Shown: one piece after another, positions 1 to 7,741 of the stretch | How positions within the stretch are numbered: the stretch's first letter is position 1 | Layout of the letters: the number at the start of each line of letters is the position of its first letter | Source: a bacterium BMS3Bbin05 | GTDB lineage: Bacteria > Nitrospirota > Thermodesulfovibrionia > Thermodesulfovibrionales > BMS3Bbin05 | Direction: 5' to 3' | Assembly: GCA_002897855.1 (NCBI GenBank) | Contig: BDTO01000053.1 | Coordinates: 1-45,204 of the forward strand | DNA: 45,204 nucleotides | Notes under the pieces: generated by a model | Databases searched by the model: none | Told to the model about the DNA's origin: nothing | Seen by the model: only the letters and a program-made list of their open reading frames with translations | Made by a program: the position numbers and the translations under genes

Positions 1-276
1 TTCAATTGCAACTTTTGCTTTGAAGGATGCTCCATGGTTCCTTCTGGGTCTTTTGCTCATCCTGCTGCTCCTTTCGGTCTTTTTCAGGACAATCAGCCAA
101 TTTCGGCTTCACCATTTGCCCTGTACGGGGCGATCAGACTTTGACTGAATGTCTGATACCCCAAGTTTCCTATTTTAGAGCAGCTTTTATCACTTATGCC
201 ACTGTCCAGTTTTTCCAGGCCGGCTCTATAGATTACGGTATATTTATTTTGAACAGCTATAAGTTATAAAATTGTT
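1..276. other. Noncoding lead-in upstream of the integrase remnant
   Basis: I see no convincing gene here. An open frame at 27-269 has low-complexity, Cys/Phe/Ser-rich content typical of chance translation. The stretch is AT-rich just before the start codon at 277 and probably represents the old upstream region of the integrase gene. Confidence 0.4.
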
Positions 277-564
277 ATGCCTGGTGAATTCGGGAGATAT
301 CTTGCGAAGAAGGCAGGGGAGAGGGAGAAATACATCCCCTGTTATCTGAAATGGGCAAGGGGTTGTTATACTTATATGGATAAATCATTAGCTGATATCA
401 TAAGTGTCAAAAGGAAGGTATCGCCACTCATTCAGAATCGGAGGCTGGATGCCATACAATCCGTATACAGCAATGTGGGTCGCGGGAATTTCCAGACCAC
501 GATGATATACACCCATGTGGATAGGAAAAATCTCATGGGTGTGCGGAGTCCGCTAAATGGCTGA
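277..564 (+). pseudogene. Integron-type tyrosine recombinase, internally deleted remnant
   Basis: The 95-residue product joins two ends of an integron/phage-type integrase. Residues 1-40 (FGRYLAKK, then YLKWARGCYTYMDKS) resemble the N-terminal core-binding domain. Residues 70-94 carry the end of the catalytic domain, with TTMIYTHV containing the nucleophilic Tyr, followed by GVRSPLN, a typical ending in IntI-like proteins. Family members are usually over 300 residues, so about 200 residues are missing, including the R-H-x-x-R catalytic residues. The frame stays open across the join, which suggests a clean deletion. It overlaps the start of the next gene by 8 nt. An active enzyme is very unlikely. 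No attC-like cassette array was recognised downstream. Confidence 0.72.
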
Positions 565-2128
565 GAAATCAATCGGGGCAAGGATACAGCTCGTTATCAC
601 GGTCGCGCTGAAAAAAGAGGCGCCGAAGGAATGGCTTGTTTCTCACGATATCCCCGTGTTTACGGTAGAGGCGTTAAAGTCGGGTGCACTGAACGGTTGT
701 GATTCCGTCAGAGGTGTGCTCGTGGTAATCACCGGCGCCGGACCGGATGCATCGGGGAAAGCTGCGGAGTGGATCAGGGATAATCTGAACCCTCTGTTCG
801 TTATAAATACAGGGACGTGCGGGGTGATGCGGGGTGATGTGCCGCCCGGTGAATGGATACAGCCCCGGGTTGTGGTCAATGAGGACGGAGAAGAGATTCG
901 TCTCGATTCAAGGTTGCCGATACCGTACGGCGATAATATAAATAATGCAGATTCTTTACTCACCGTCAGTGATGCAAGGCCGGGTGAGGCGCCCGGTAAA
1001 TGGAGACGCTATGGCCTGCTCGATATGGAATGCCATGCCCAGGCCAGGGTATTCCGCAATGCGCCAATTACCTTTCACTGCCTCAAGTTCGGCACGGACT
1101 ATTCAGACAGGAATACGGTTGAGGACTTCAACAGGAACCTTGGATTGTTTGTAGAGAAATTCAGAGGGTTGTTCCGGTTTGCCGGGATGGATATGCATAA
1201 GATAAAGGTGTCGGTGATTGTCCCTGCTTATAACAGGGGAGCAACAATATCGCGCGCAATTGATTCGGCGCTGGGGCAGACGTATAGACCGGAAGAGATT
1301 ATAATAGTTGATGATGGATCGACCGACGGCACGCGGGGAATCCTGAAGGATTACGGTGACAGGATCACAACGGTTTCTCTGGAGAAAAATTGTGGTCCAT
1401 CTCGTGCGAGGAACGAGGGGATAAGGCGCGCAAAGACGGAATGGGTGGCGTTTCTCGATTCCGACGATGAGTGGGAAAGAGATAAACTTGAAAGACAGGC
1501 CGGGTATCTTGACAGGTATCCCTTCTATGAGATTATACAATCGGATGAGAAATGGATCAGGAATGGAAAACGCGTGAACCCCTGCAGGCATCACGAGAAG
1601 CCCGAAGGCTGGATATGGGAGAGGTCGCTTGAGAGGTGTCTCATATCACCCTCTGCGGCGCTTGCAAAGAAATCTCTGCTCGGGCGGTACGGCGGATTCG
1701 ACGAAAGCTATCCCGTGTGTGAGGATTATGACCTGTGGCTGAAGATTTCAAGGCATCATCCGGTCGGACTTGCACCGGGCCTGTCTGTTGTTAAATACGG
1801 CGGGCATGAAGACCAGCTCTCACAAACGGTGCCCGCCCAGGACCGCTACAGGGTAAGGACGTTATACAGGATGTTGCGGGAAGAAAAGCATTCCGGATTC
1901 AGAGAGAAGATCATTCCTGTGCTAAAAAAGAAGCTGAAAATACTGATCCGGGGATATGAGAAACGCGATAGGCTGAAAGAGGCACAGGAATACAGGGATA
2001 TTATGGAGTCGCTCGGCGATCGGAACGGGGACGTTGCGACTGATTATTGCGCAGGCATATCTGTCCGGAATAACAATACACGCAAGGCGGAATGCCTCAT
2101 AAACATAATAAATCGACGGACATATTAA
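557..2128 (+). CDS. Nucleoside phosphorylase-like domain fused to a family 2 glycosyltransferase
   Basis: The product has 523 residues and two domains. Residues about 10-205 resemble the purine nucleoside phosphorylase / MTA-SAH nucleosidase fold: a Gly-rich strand VVITGAG (57-63), NTGTCG (84-89), LLDMECHAQ (154-162), which sits where the ribose-binding Met-Glu lies in nucleosidases, and YSDRN (182-186), where the catalytic Asp region falls. Residues about 215-480 are a GT-A glycosyltransferase: SVIVPAYNRG, VDDGSTDGT (DDGS 252-255), the DxD-like DSDD (301-304) and the acceptor-site CEDYDLW (388-394). The protein is probably cytosolic with a nucleotide-sugar donor; neither substrate is visible. 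The fusion is unusual. The domain assignments are fairly firm, but the function is unknown. Confidence 0.75.
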   Translation: MAEKSIGARIQLVITVALKKEAPKEWLVSHDIPVFTVEALKSGALNGCDSVRGVLVVITGAGPDASGKAAEWIRDNLNPLFVINTGTCGVMRGDVPPGEWIQPRVVVNEDGEEIRLDSRLPIPYGDNINNADSLLTVSDARPGEAPGKWRRYGLLDMECHAQARVFRNAPITFHCLKFGTDYSDRNTVEDFNRNLGLFVEKFRGLFRFAGMDMHKIKVSVIVPAYNRGATISRAIDSALGQTYRPEEIIIVDDGSTDGTRGILKDYGDRITTVSLEKNCGPSRARNEGIRRAKTEWVAFLDSDDEWERDKLERQAGYLDRYPFYEIIQSDEKWIRNGKRVNPCRHHEKPEGWIWERSLERCLISPSAALAKKSLLGRYGGFDESYPVCEDYDLWLKISRHHPVGLAPGLSVVKYGGHEDQLSQTVPAQDRYRVRTLYRMLREEKHSGFREKIIPVLKKKLKILIRGYEKRDRLKEAQEYRDIMESLGDRNGDVATDYCAGISVRNNNTRKAECLINIINRRTY

Positions 2129-2359
2129 ATGGCAGACCTTAAATATGGAAGATACACCGAAAATAGGTAAAAGGCAATACGAAGAAGGTAAATACAGGTT
2201 CTGCACGTTTTAAAGGAGTCGTTATTATGTTTTTTCGACACCCCACCTTGCGTGTAAGATGTAATACTGAAATGTTTTGGACAGCAGTGTTGTGCAGGAA
2301 AAATATGGTTCATCCGGGTTTTGTGTGGAAGCTTGAAGTAATATAACAATATAATAGGT
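2129..2359 (+). other. Intergenic region between the GT2 fusion and the DUF559 element
   Basis: No recognisable gene. A 39-codon frame at 2227-2346 has a Shine-Dalgarno-like AAAGGAG 10 nt upstream, but its product resembles nothing I know and I would not call it a gene. The region probably contains the operon break caused by the element that follows. Confidence 0.35.
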
Positions 2360-2381
2360 CCCTCCCCCTTGAGGGGGAGGG
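2360..2381. repeat. Left GC-rich palindromic end of the DUF559 element
   Basis: A perfect 10-bp inverted repeat (CCCTCCCCCT, loop TG, AGGGGGAGGG), followed by a G-rich tail running to about 2395. Taken with its tail it is an approximate inverted copy of the sequence at 2737-2771 on the far side of the DUF559 gene. Confidence 0.7.
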
Positions 2382-2402
2382 TCAGGGTGGGGGTGAATTG
2401 GA

Positions 2403-2819
2403 TTGACTAAGAGGCTGGTCAATACGGCCAAAACCCTCAGAAAGATGCAAACGGATACCGAAAGGCTGCTATGGAAACATTTAAGGGCGAAACAGGTAGA
2501 GGGGCTCAAATTCAGGAGGCAGCAACCAATAGGAAATTATGTTGTTGATTTTATATGTCTTGATAAATCATTGGTGATAGAGGTGGACGGGGGGCAGCAC
2601 GCAGGCAATAAGAAGGACGAAGAAAGAGATGTATGGCTTAAGTCAGAGGGGTTCAAGGTCTTAAGGTTCTGGAACAATGAGGTGTTGAATAACATGGAAG
2701 GCGTATTAGAGGTGATAAGAGAAAATTGTTTGAGACACCCTCCCCTCAATCCCCTCCCCTCAAGGGAGGGGAAGGCCGATGGTTCCCCACACAAAAGCCG
2801 GAAGAGCCCAAAAATATAG
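2403..2819 (+). CDS. DUF559 family endonuclease-like protein
   Basis: A 138-residue protein of the DUF559 family, which belongs to the PD-(D/E)xK nuclease superfamily and is related to very-short-patch-repair nucleases. Visible family features are TDTERLLWKHLRAK (17-30), KFRRQQPIGNYVVDFIC (36-52), LVIEVDGGQH (57-66, with the acidic Glu/Asp of the nuclease core) and VLRFWNNEVL (86-95). The last 25 or so residues are read out of the right-hand GC-rich repeat and are likely not part of the fold. The gene sits between inverted GC-rich palindromes, as DUF559 genes often do, so it looks like a mobile passenger rather than an operon member. DNA cleavage has not been shown here. Confidence 0.8.
   Translation: MTKRLVNTAKTLRKMQTDTERLLWKHLRAKQVEGLKFRRQQPIGNYVVDFICLDKSLVIEVDGGQHAGNKKDEERDVWLKSEGFKVLRFWNNEVLNNMEGVLEVIRENCLRHPPLNPLPSREGKADGSPHKSRKSPKI
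2737..2771. repeat. Right GC-rich palindromic end of the DUF559 element
   Basis: The hairpin CCCCTCCC / GGGAGGGG (2751-2758 and 2764-2771, 5-nt loop) is preceded by CACCCTCCCCTCAAT. Its reverse complement matches the left end (2360-2395) in order: palindrome first, then a G-rich tail. The two ends therefore face each other as imperfect terminal inverted repeats, although the right one lies inside the 3' end of the DUF559 frame. Confidence 0.68.
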
Positions 2820-2820
2820 A

Positions 2821-3243
2821 ATGGAATTCCCGAAAGATCATAAGGAACTCGATGCGCTGTTTGTTAATGCAACAACCCCGGAGGTGTCAGGGTTTTCGGG
2901 GGAGTACTTTGTTGATATGTTAACCGTGCTTCCGAGCCTTAAAAGGCTTTCACACAGAAAGGTCTTTTATCCCGGTAATGGGGGTGTGTCGGGATGCAAT
3001 GTTTTGTTTAAGGAAAGAAAGTGGGGATACTTTTACCTTGAAGAGGGAGTTTGCAAAGAATTAAATTCGGTCCCGGTGGTAATGATAAACTATGACAGGC
3101 CCGAAAATACTTTTATAACGCGGAGAATCCGGGATTATGTCAGATGTATCAGGACAGGTGAGTTGTATCTGGGACGGTTTAACTATATTCTGATGGGAGC
3201 ACAGAGATTCTCAGGTTATTTTTCCCTGTCGAGAGCAGGATAA
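2821..3243 (+). CDS. Conserved-looking hypothetical protein
   Basis: The 140-residue product starts at the ATG at 2821; a longer frame from 2779 would be translated out of the DUF559 element. I do not recognise a named family. It has no signal peptide or membrane helix. Several stretches look structured and conserved in style, such as KRKWGYFYLEEG-like and YDRPENTFITRRIRDYVRC-like segments, suggesting a small soluble beta-rich protein. The stop is 12 nt before the ParB-like gene, so the two are probably co-transcribed. The DUF559 element lies immediately upstream and may have separated this gene from its original promoter or partner. There is no clear Shine-Dalgarno site. Function unknown. 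Confidence 0.6.
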   Translation: MEFPKDHKELDALFVNATTPEVSGFSGEYFVDMLTVLPSLKRLSHRKVFYPGNGGVSGCNVLFKERKWGYFYLEEGVCKELNSVPVVMINYDRPENTFITRRIRDYVRCIRTGELYLGRFNYILMGAQRFSGYFSLSRAG

Positions 3244-3255
3244 GGAATCCATGTA

Positions 3256-4227
3256 ATGCCGATCCAATGTGTACGGATAAACGATATACGTATTGATAAG
3301 AGCCGGTTTGCATGTAAAGGCATTCTGTCCGGAGATGATGACCTTGAGCCTCATATTGAAAGGTCTTTACAGGACTTCGGAGTCCTTACGCCTGTTCTTG
3401 TATATAGAGATAATTGCGGGGAGTATCACCTTATTGACGGTTTTAAACGTATCCGGTTCGCCCGGCAGAGTGGTTTGACTGCGGTTGAAGCAGTCGTTAT
3501 GCCCGAATCGACACCGGCTGAAGAGATTGTCGCGATAATTTTTTACAATAAATTAAGCAGGATAAAAAAGAGCGCTATAAGTAAAATCCGGTTTGTTTTA
3601 TTCGCTCTCGACCTGGGCGCTTCGGAAGAACGGGTATTGAAATTCATCTGTCCGCCCCTTGAATTGAAACCGCACAGGTCTTTTATCGAAGAGTGCAGGC
3701 GCATCCATGGGCTTCCTGCGGAGTTGAAAGAATTCTGCCATGAAAAAAGATTCTCCCTGAAGCAGATTCTCAACCTGGCATACTACCCCCATGACCTTCT
3801 CGTGCACATCATGGCATGGAAGCCGCTGCTGCACCTGAGCGCATCTGTACTCGATGAGGTTGCATCGAACCTGAAGGATTATCTGAGGGCAAACAATAAA
3901 ACCGTCAGTGATTTCGCAAAGGATGATGAAGTTGAGGGAATCATTAATTCGGGCCTGAATCCGCGTGAGAGGACAGAGAGATTGCGGCGGCTTATTCATG
4001 AAAGACGCTATCCGACCCTCACCGGCGTGAATGCAAAGATACAGAAGATGGTAGATGAGTTGAACCTGCCGGAAGAGATAAATATATCATGGGACAGGAC
4101 GCTCGAGAACAGGAGAGCGGATTTGAGCATTCATCCGGAGAGCGCAAAAGAGTGGAATGATTTAATGAACATCCTGAACGCGGCTGAAACAGCAAGGGCA
4201 ATAGGGAATATCCTGAATGAGCTCTGA
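3256..4227 (+). CDS. ParB/Srx N-terminal domain protein (non-partition type)
   Basis: The 323-residue product has an N-terminal ParB-like domain: an opening strand with IRINDIR-like spacing, DFGVLTPVLVYRD (40-52), and DGFKRIRFAR (61-70), which corresponds to the G-(E/H)RR nucleotide-binding motif of ParB/sulfiredoxin folds. The middle and C-terminal two thirds are helical and could include a DNA- or protein-binding region, but no canonical ParB helix-turn-helix or dimer domain is obvious. No parA lies nearby, so plasmid or chromosome partition is unlikely. A good ribosome site (AAGGAAT at 3242-3248) precedes the start. The gene overlaps the radical SAM gene by 11 nt, implying tight co-expression and a possible joint role in nucleic-acid or nucleotide chemistry (inference). 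Confidence 0.75.
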   Translation: MPIQCVRINDIRIDKSRFACKGILSGDDDLEPHIERSLQDFGVLTPVLVYRDNCGEYHLIDGFKRIRFARQSGLTAVEAVVMPESTPAEEIVAIIFYNKLSRIKKSAISKIRFVLFALDLGASEERVLKFICPPLELKPHRSFIEECRRIHGLPAELKEFCHEKRFSLKQILNLAYYPHDLLVHIMAWKPLLHLSASVLDEVASNLKDYLRANNKTVSDFAKDDEVEGIINSGLNPRERTERLRRLIHERRYPTLTGVNAKIQKMVDELNLPEEINISWDRTLENRRADLSIHPESAKEWNDLMNILNAAETARAIGNILNEL

Positions 4228-5287
4228 GATGCACGATGAAACAGTGACAAACCACAGAGACACGGAGACAGGTATAATTTCTCACTACAGGGATGGAAAG
4301 GATATAGTCCGGGCTATCCCGAAAAAGGGTAAGGCGATGGGCACATGTGCGACCTTTAATAGAAAATATATATGCTGCCATGTGCAGGTGCTGAGTTCCG
4401 TACATAACTGCCCGTTTGAATGCTCCTACTGCTTCCTCCAGAATTACCTGAACGATGGTATCACCAAATCCGTGGATGACATTGACGCGCTCATGGATGA
4501 AGTCAGATTGAAACTGGACGGGGAGCCGCGGAGGCTGTTTCGCATCGGGACATGGGAACTGGGCGACAGCCTGGCTCTTGAGTATAAGACCGGTCAGGCC
4601 GCAAGGCTTGTCAGAGAGTTTGCAGGGCTGGACAACGCCGTACTGGAACTGAAGACAAAGTCCGGCTGTGTTGATACGCTCCCCGATATCGAACACAATG
4701 GCAGGACGGTTGTCTCATGGTCTCTGAATACTGATCATGTCATTGAGACGGAAGAGCACGGTACGGCGGTTCTGAATGACAGGCTTGATGCTATGCACAG
4801 GGTTGCGAATGCAGGATATCCGGTTGGGTTGCATTTTGACCCCATGATTATACATGATGGATGGGAAGATGCTTACAGGTCCCTGGTTAGCAGGGTCTTT
4901 GAGGCTGTCGGGCCGGAGAGAGTCGCATGGATATCGATAGGCAGTCTCAGGTTTAACCCTGAAATGAAGAAAAAGATAGAAAACAATTATCCGGGCAGCA
5001 GGCTGACGGCCGCAGAGATGGTCGCCGGCGATGATGCAAAGATGCGTTATGTAAAACCGCTTAGAGTGAGTATGTATAAACATCTATACAGTGAATTAAG
5101 GAAACATGTACGGAAAGACAACCTGATCTATTTCTGCATGGAACGCCGGGATGTATGGGACAAGGTATTCGGCTATCATCCTGATTCGTACATACACCTT
5201 GATTATCTCTTTGCAAAGTCGCTGCATGAACGTTACGGATTAATGAACGAAGAACCACAACGGGATCAATATGAAAAAGCTTTATAG
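4217..5287 (+). CDS. Spore photoproduct lyase-like radical SAM protein
   Basis: The 356-residue product carries a radical SAM cluster motif CPFECSYC (Cys65, Cys69, Cys72; Cx3Cx2C as in spore photoproduct lyase, SPL) followed by FLQNYL, equivalent to the YLQ of SPL. Other SPL-like stretches are WSLNTDHVI, AGYPVGLHFDPMIIHDGWE and ISIGSLRFNPEMKK. In Bacillus SPL the hydrogen-donor Cys141 lies in a Ser-Cys-Thr-Ser-Asp segment. The matching stretch here appears to be FRIGTWELGD, with no Cys, and one of the paired tyrosines is Phe. It is therefore probably a relative with a different substrate or hydrogen-transfer path rather than a classical spore DNA repair enzyme; no sporulation genes are nearby. 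Overlap with the ParB-like gene argues for a shared pathway. Confidence 0.8.
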   Translation: MSSEMHDETVTNHRDTETGIISHYRDGKDIVRAIPKKGKAMGTCATFNRKYICCHVQVLSSVHNCPFECSYCFLQNYLNDGITKSVDDIDALMDEVRLKLDGEPRRLFRIGTWELGDSLALEYKTGQAARLVREFAGLDNAVLELKTKSGCVDTLPDIEHNGRTVVSWSLNTDHVIETEEHGTAVLNDRLDAMHRVANAGYPVGLHFDPMIIHDGWEDAYRSLVSRVFEAVGPERVAWISIGSLRFNPEMKKKIENNYPGSRLTAAEMVAGDDAKMRYVKPLRVSMYKHLYSELRKHVRKDNLIYFCMERRDVWDKVFGYHPDSYIHLDYLFAKSLHERYGLMNEEPQRDQYEKAL

Positions 5288-5395
5288 CCACGGACTTCCA
5301 CAGGCTTTATTAGAGAAGTGTCCGGTTTTTTTGCCGGTGTATGTCTGTGGCGGAATATTTATTTGTCCCCTGTGTGCTCTGCGGCTGGAATTGTT

Positions 5396-6397
5396 ATGAA
5401 AAAAGAAAAAATACTCTTGCCAGGAAATCCTGTAAATGCAAAGACTCCGTGGCTGTGGATAGGGACCTGGAGCATGGGAGGAGAAGGGTTCGGCCCCCAT
5501 GATGAACGTGAATCTCTAAAGGTGCTTGAGTCTGCAGTTGAAAAGAACATCCGGCATTTTGATACAGCAGATTTGTATGCACACGGCAGGTCTGAATATC
5601 TGATCCGGAAAATCATACAGCAAAACCGTGAAGAGTTTTTCATTTCCACAAAAGGCGGGCTTGCCTGGAATGGCAGGAGGGTCGAGCACCGGGCATCACC
5701 CGGTGAACTGGAGACACAGATGCACGAAAGCCTGAAGAGATTAAAAACAGACTACATCGACCTGTACCAGCTCCATTGGCCGGACCCTGAAATCCCTGTA
5801 AATGAAAGTATCGGGGCACTGAAGGATTTGAAGAAAAGGGGGCTCATCAGGTACTGGGGGGTGGGGAATCTCACGGCGGAACAGGTCGGGGATTATCTGG
5901 ATAAAGAGAAAAATATCCCTCATCAGGTACATTTTAACCCTGTCCGGAATAAAAAAGAGATACTGGCGGCAGGAAGCGACAGATGCATAAACTGTGTAAT
6001 ATCTCCGCTCGAACAGGGTCTGCTGGGTACGGGCAAAAGTTCTCTCGGTAAAGAGGGGATAGGCAAAAATGACCTGCGTGCCGGGAACCCCCTTTTCTCC
6101 GGTCAGGGAGTTCTTGAATGGAACAGACAGCTTGAAGTTCTTGCCGGCAAAAAAGGGATTTCAAAAGTATCTGCGGTCCTTCTGTGGATCTGCTCCCGGC
6201 CCCACGTATCTGCAGTAATCCCGGGACCAAGGCGTGTGAGCCAGCTGCGTGATATCCTGAAATTCAGAGATGAGATTGATAAAAATGCTCTGACAAGTTC
6301 GGATAAAGGCAGCTCAATACTTTCCGCTGAAAAAGTAAAGGCCTTAATGCCACAGGAGTTATGGCATCACCTTGATAAGGCACCGATTGATGCGTAA
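5396..6397 (+). CDS. Aldo/keto reductase family protein
   Basis: Using the ATG at 5396 the product has 333 residues; the frame is open further upstream but lacks family similarity there. The catalytic tetrad of the aldo/keto reductase superfamily is visible: Asp56 (FDTAD), Tyr61 (LYAHG), Lys86 (STKGG) and His127 (QLHWPDP). ESLKRLKTDYIDLYQLHW is a textbook AKR stretch, and VIPGPRRVSQL near the C-terminus corresponds to the NADPH phosphate-binding loop. It should be a soluble NAD(P)H-dependent carbonyl reductase; the substrate cannot be told. It follows the radical SAM gene by 108 nt and is followed 2 nt later by the amidohydrolase, so the last two genes are translationally close. Confidence 0.85.
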   Translation: MKKEKILLPGNPVNAKTPWLWIGTWSMGGEGFGPHDERESLKVLESAVEKNIRHFDTADLYAHGRSEYLIRKIIQQNREEFFISTKGGLAWNGRRVEHRASPGELETQMHESLKRLKTDYIDLYQLHWPDPEIPVNESIGALKDLKKRGLIRYWGVGNLTAEQVGDYLDKEKNIPHQVHFNPVRNKKEILAAGSDRCINCVISPLEQGLLGTGKSSLGKEGIGKNDLRAGNPLFSGQGVLEWNRQLEVLAGKKGISKVSAVLLWICSRPHVSAVIPGPRRVSQLRDILKFRDEIDKNALTSSDKGSSILSAEKVKALMPQELWHHLDKAPIDA

Positions 6398-6399
6398 AT

Positions 6400-7473
6400 A
6401 TGCCGGATAACGGAGATCTGATACTTGTCAGAGCGGGAAAGCTGCTGAAAGCGGATGGACGATTTGCCGGCAATCAGTGTCTTGTCATCAGGGGTGGCCT
6501 GATCGAGTCCATAACTGATGGAGTTGAGAAAGAAGAAGGCAGACGTGTACTGGATTTATCTTCAAAGACCATAACCCCGCCCTTTCATGATTATCACCTG
6601 CATTTTTCAGGAAGAAATTCTTCCGGTCATATAGAAGCTGAAACGGATCTTATGAAACACGGGATCTTTTCTGTAGATGAAGGAGGTGACAGCCGCGGAT
6701 ATGGCCTGGAAATGGAACGAAGACTCAAGTCGCCGTTCAGGGTGAAGGCATGTGGTTATGCCATATACAGGAAAGGCGGATACGGTAAATATATCGGCAG
6801 GGGAGTTTCGGATGTACACGAGGCAAAAGGGTTAATAGACGAACTGATATCAAAGGGAGCCGGCTATATAAAGGTCATTAATTCCGGGGTGTTTGATCCG
6901 GCATCCGGAAGGATTACGAAGGGCGGTTTTGAGAGGGATGTTCTTGAAAAAATAACAGGATATGCCAATAAAAAGGGGTTGGATGTGACATGCCACGCAA
7001 ATGGAGATGACCGTATAAGAGATGCAGTGCTTGCCGGTGCATCCTCTGTTGTCCACGGCTTTTCCGTCTCCGGTGAGACACTGCACATGATGAGGGAAAG
7101 AGGCGTGTCTTTTGTGCCTACTGTTAACGCACTTAACAGCCTGAAGAAAGTTGCAAAGACTCAAAATGAGAAATACATAATAGATATTGCAGTAGATGCA
7201 CATCTGAACGCGATAAAAGAGGCTTCAGACGCAGGTGTAAGAGTTTTACCGGGGAGCGATGCAGGCCCGCCATTTCTTCCTTACGGAAGCTCATTTATCG
7301 AAGAACTTGAATTTTTCAGGAAGGCCGGTATGTCCCCTGAGCAGATACTTGCAGCGGCTGTCACGGATTTATCCCTGCAGGGACAAAGAGCGGTTTTTAT
7401 TGTTTTGGACGGCAGCCGTGTAGAACACGTTTATGTATGGAAAGAGAATAAATTGAGCCTGCTGGAGATTTAA
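6400..7473 (+). CDS. Amidohydrolase family protein (imidazolonepropionase-like)
   Basis: A 357-residue metal-dependent hydrolase. The amidohydrolase ligand set is visible in order: His66 and His68 (DYHLHF), Lys158 (YIKVINSG, candidate carboxylated lysine), His199 (CHANGDD), His219 (VVHGF) and Asp287 (PGSDAGPP). An N-terminal strand-rich segment (LILVRAGKLLKADG) and the C-terminus form the usual small beta-sandwich. The type resembles imidazolonepropionase-like or dipeptidase-like members acting on C-N bonds of cyclic or amide substrates; the true substrate is unknown. The start lies 2 nt after the AKR stop. It looks like the last gene of the cluster that begins at 557, since about 270 nt without a gene follow. 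Confidence 0.85.
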   Translation: MPDNGDLILVRAGKLLKADGRFAGNQCLVIRGGLIESITDGVEKEEGRRVLDLSSKTITPPFHDYHLHFSGRNSSGHIEAETDLMKHGIFSVDEGGDSRGYGLEMERRLKSPFRVKACGYAIYRKGGYGKYIGRGVSDVHEAKGLIDELISKGAGYIKVINSGVFDPASGRITKGGFERDVLEKITGYANKKGLDVTCHANGDDRIRDAVLAGASSVVHGFSVSGETLHMMRERGVSFVPTVNALNSLKKVAKTQNEKYIIDIAVDAHLNAIKEASDAGVRVLPGSDAGPPFLPYGSSFIEELEFFRKAGMSPEQILAAAVTDLSLQGQRAVFIVLDGSRVEHVYVWKENKLSLLEI

Positions 7474-7496
7474 CCCTCATTATCCATGAAGCGGGT
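7472..7496. repeat. Short imperfect repeat, copy A
   Basis: The sequence TAACCCTCATTATCCATGAA followed by GCGGGT resembles 10797-10821 (TAACCCGCACTATTCATGAA, then CCGGGT). Both have complementary ACCC / GGGT outer bases and follow a gene end. Probably fragments of a small dispersed repeat. Confidence 0.4.
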
Positions 7497-7706
7497 ACCG
7501 GGCGGACGGCGGAGGGCAAAAGGCGACTTGTTAATAAATCCCCTTCCCTATTGCCCCCCAACGAGGCTAAAATTATTGTGCCTGTTGTTTATATGTTGAA
7601 TTAAAATGAATCCCCCGGCTTCAATGCCTCCATTGTTCGATCCGGATTTTTTTGTTTTTTCGCCCCATAATAATAAAATCAGGAAGCGGCCTGTCCCGTA
7701 TTGCTA

Positions 7707-7712
7707 TATAAT
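7707..7712 (+). promoter_or_regulatory. Possible -10 box for the Cys-rich/selenoprotein pair
   Basis: A perfect TATAAT lies 30 nt before the start at 7742. No good -35 hexamer is present at the usual distance, so this is only a weak promoter call. The rest of 7474-7741 shows no gene. Confidence 0.35.
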
Positions 7713-7741
7713 ATAATTAATTTCGCTGATTTCGGTATCTT

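Noticed and set aside
27-269. 80-codon open frame at the left edge
   Set aside because: Composition is Cys/Ser/Phe-rich with no family resemblance and no ribosome site.
2227-2346. 39-codon frame with AAAGGAG upstream
   Set aside because: Short, no recognisable motif; the ribosome-like site alone is not enough.
3256-4227. Chromosome partition protein ParB
   Set aside because: No parA or parS nearby and the C-terminal two thirds do not resemble partition ParB.
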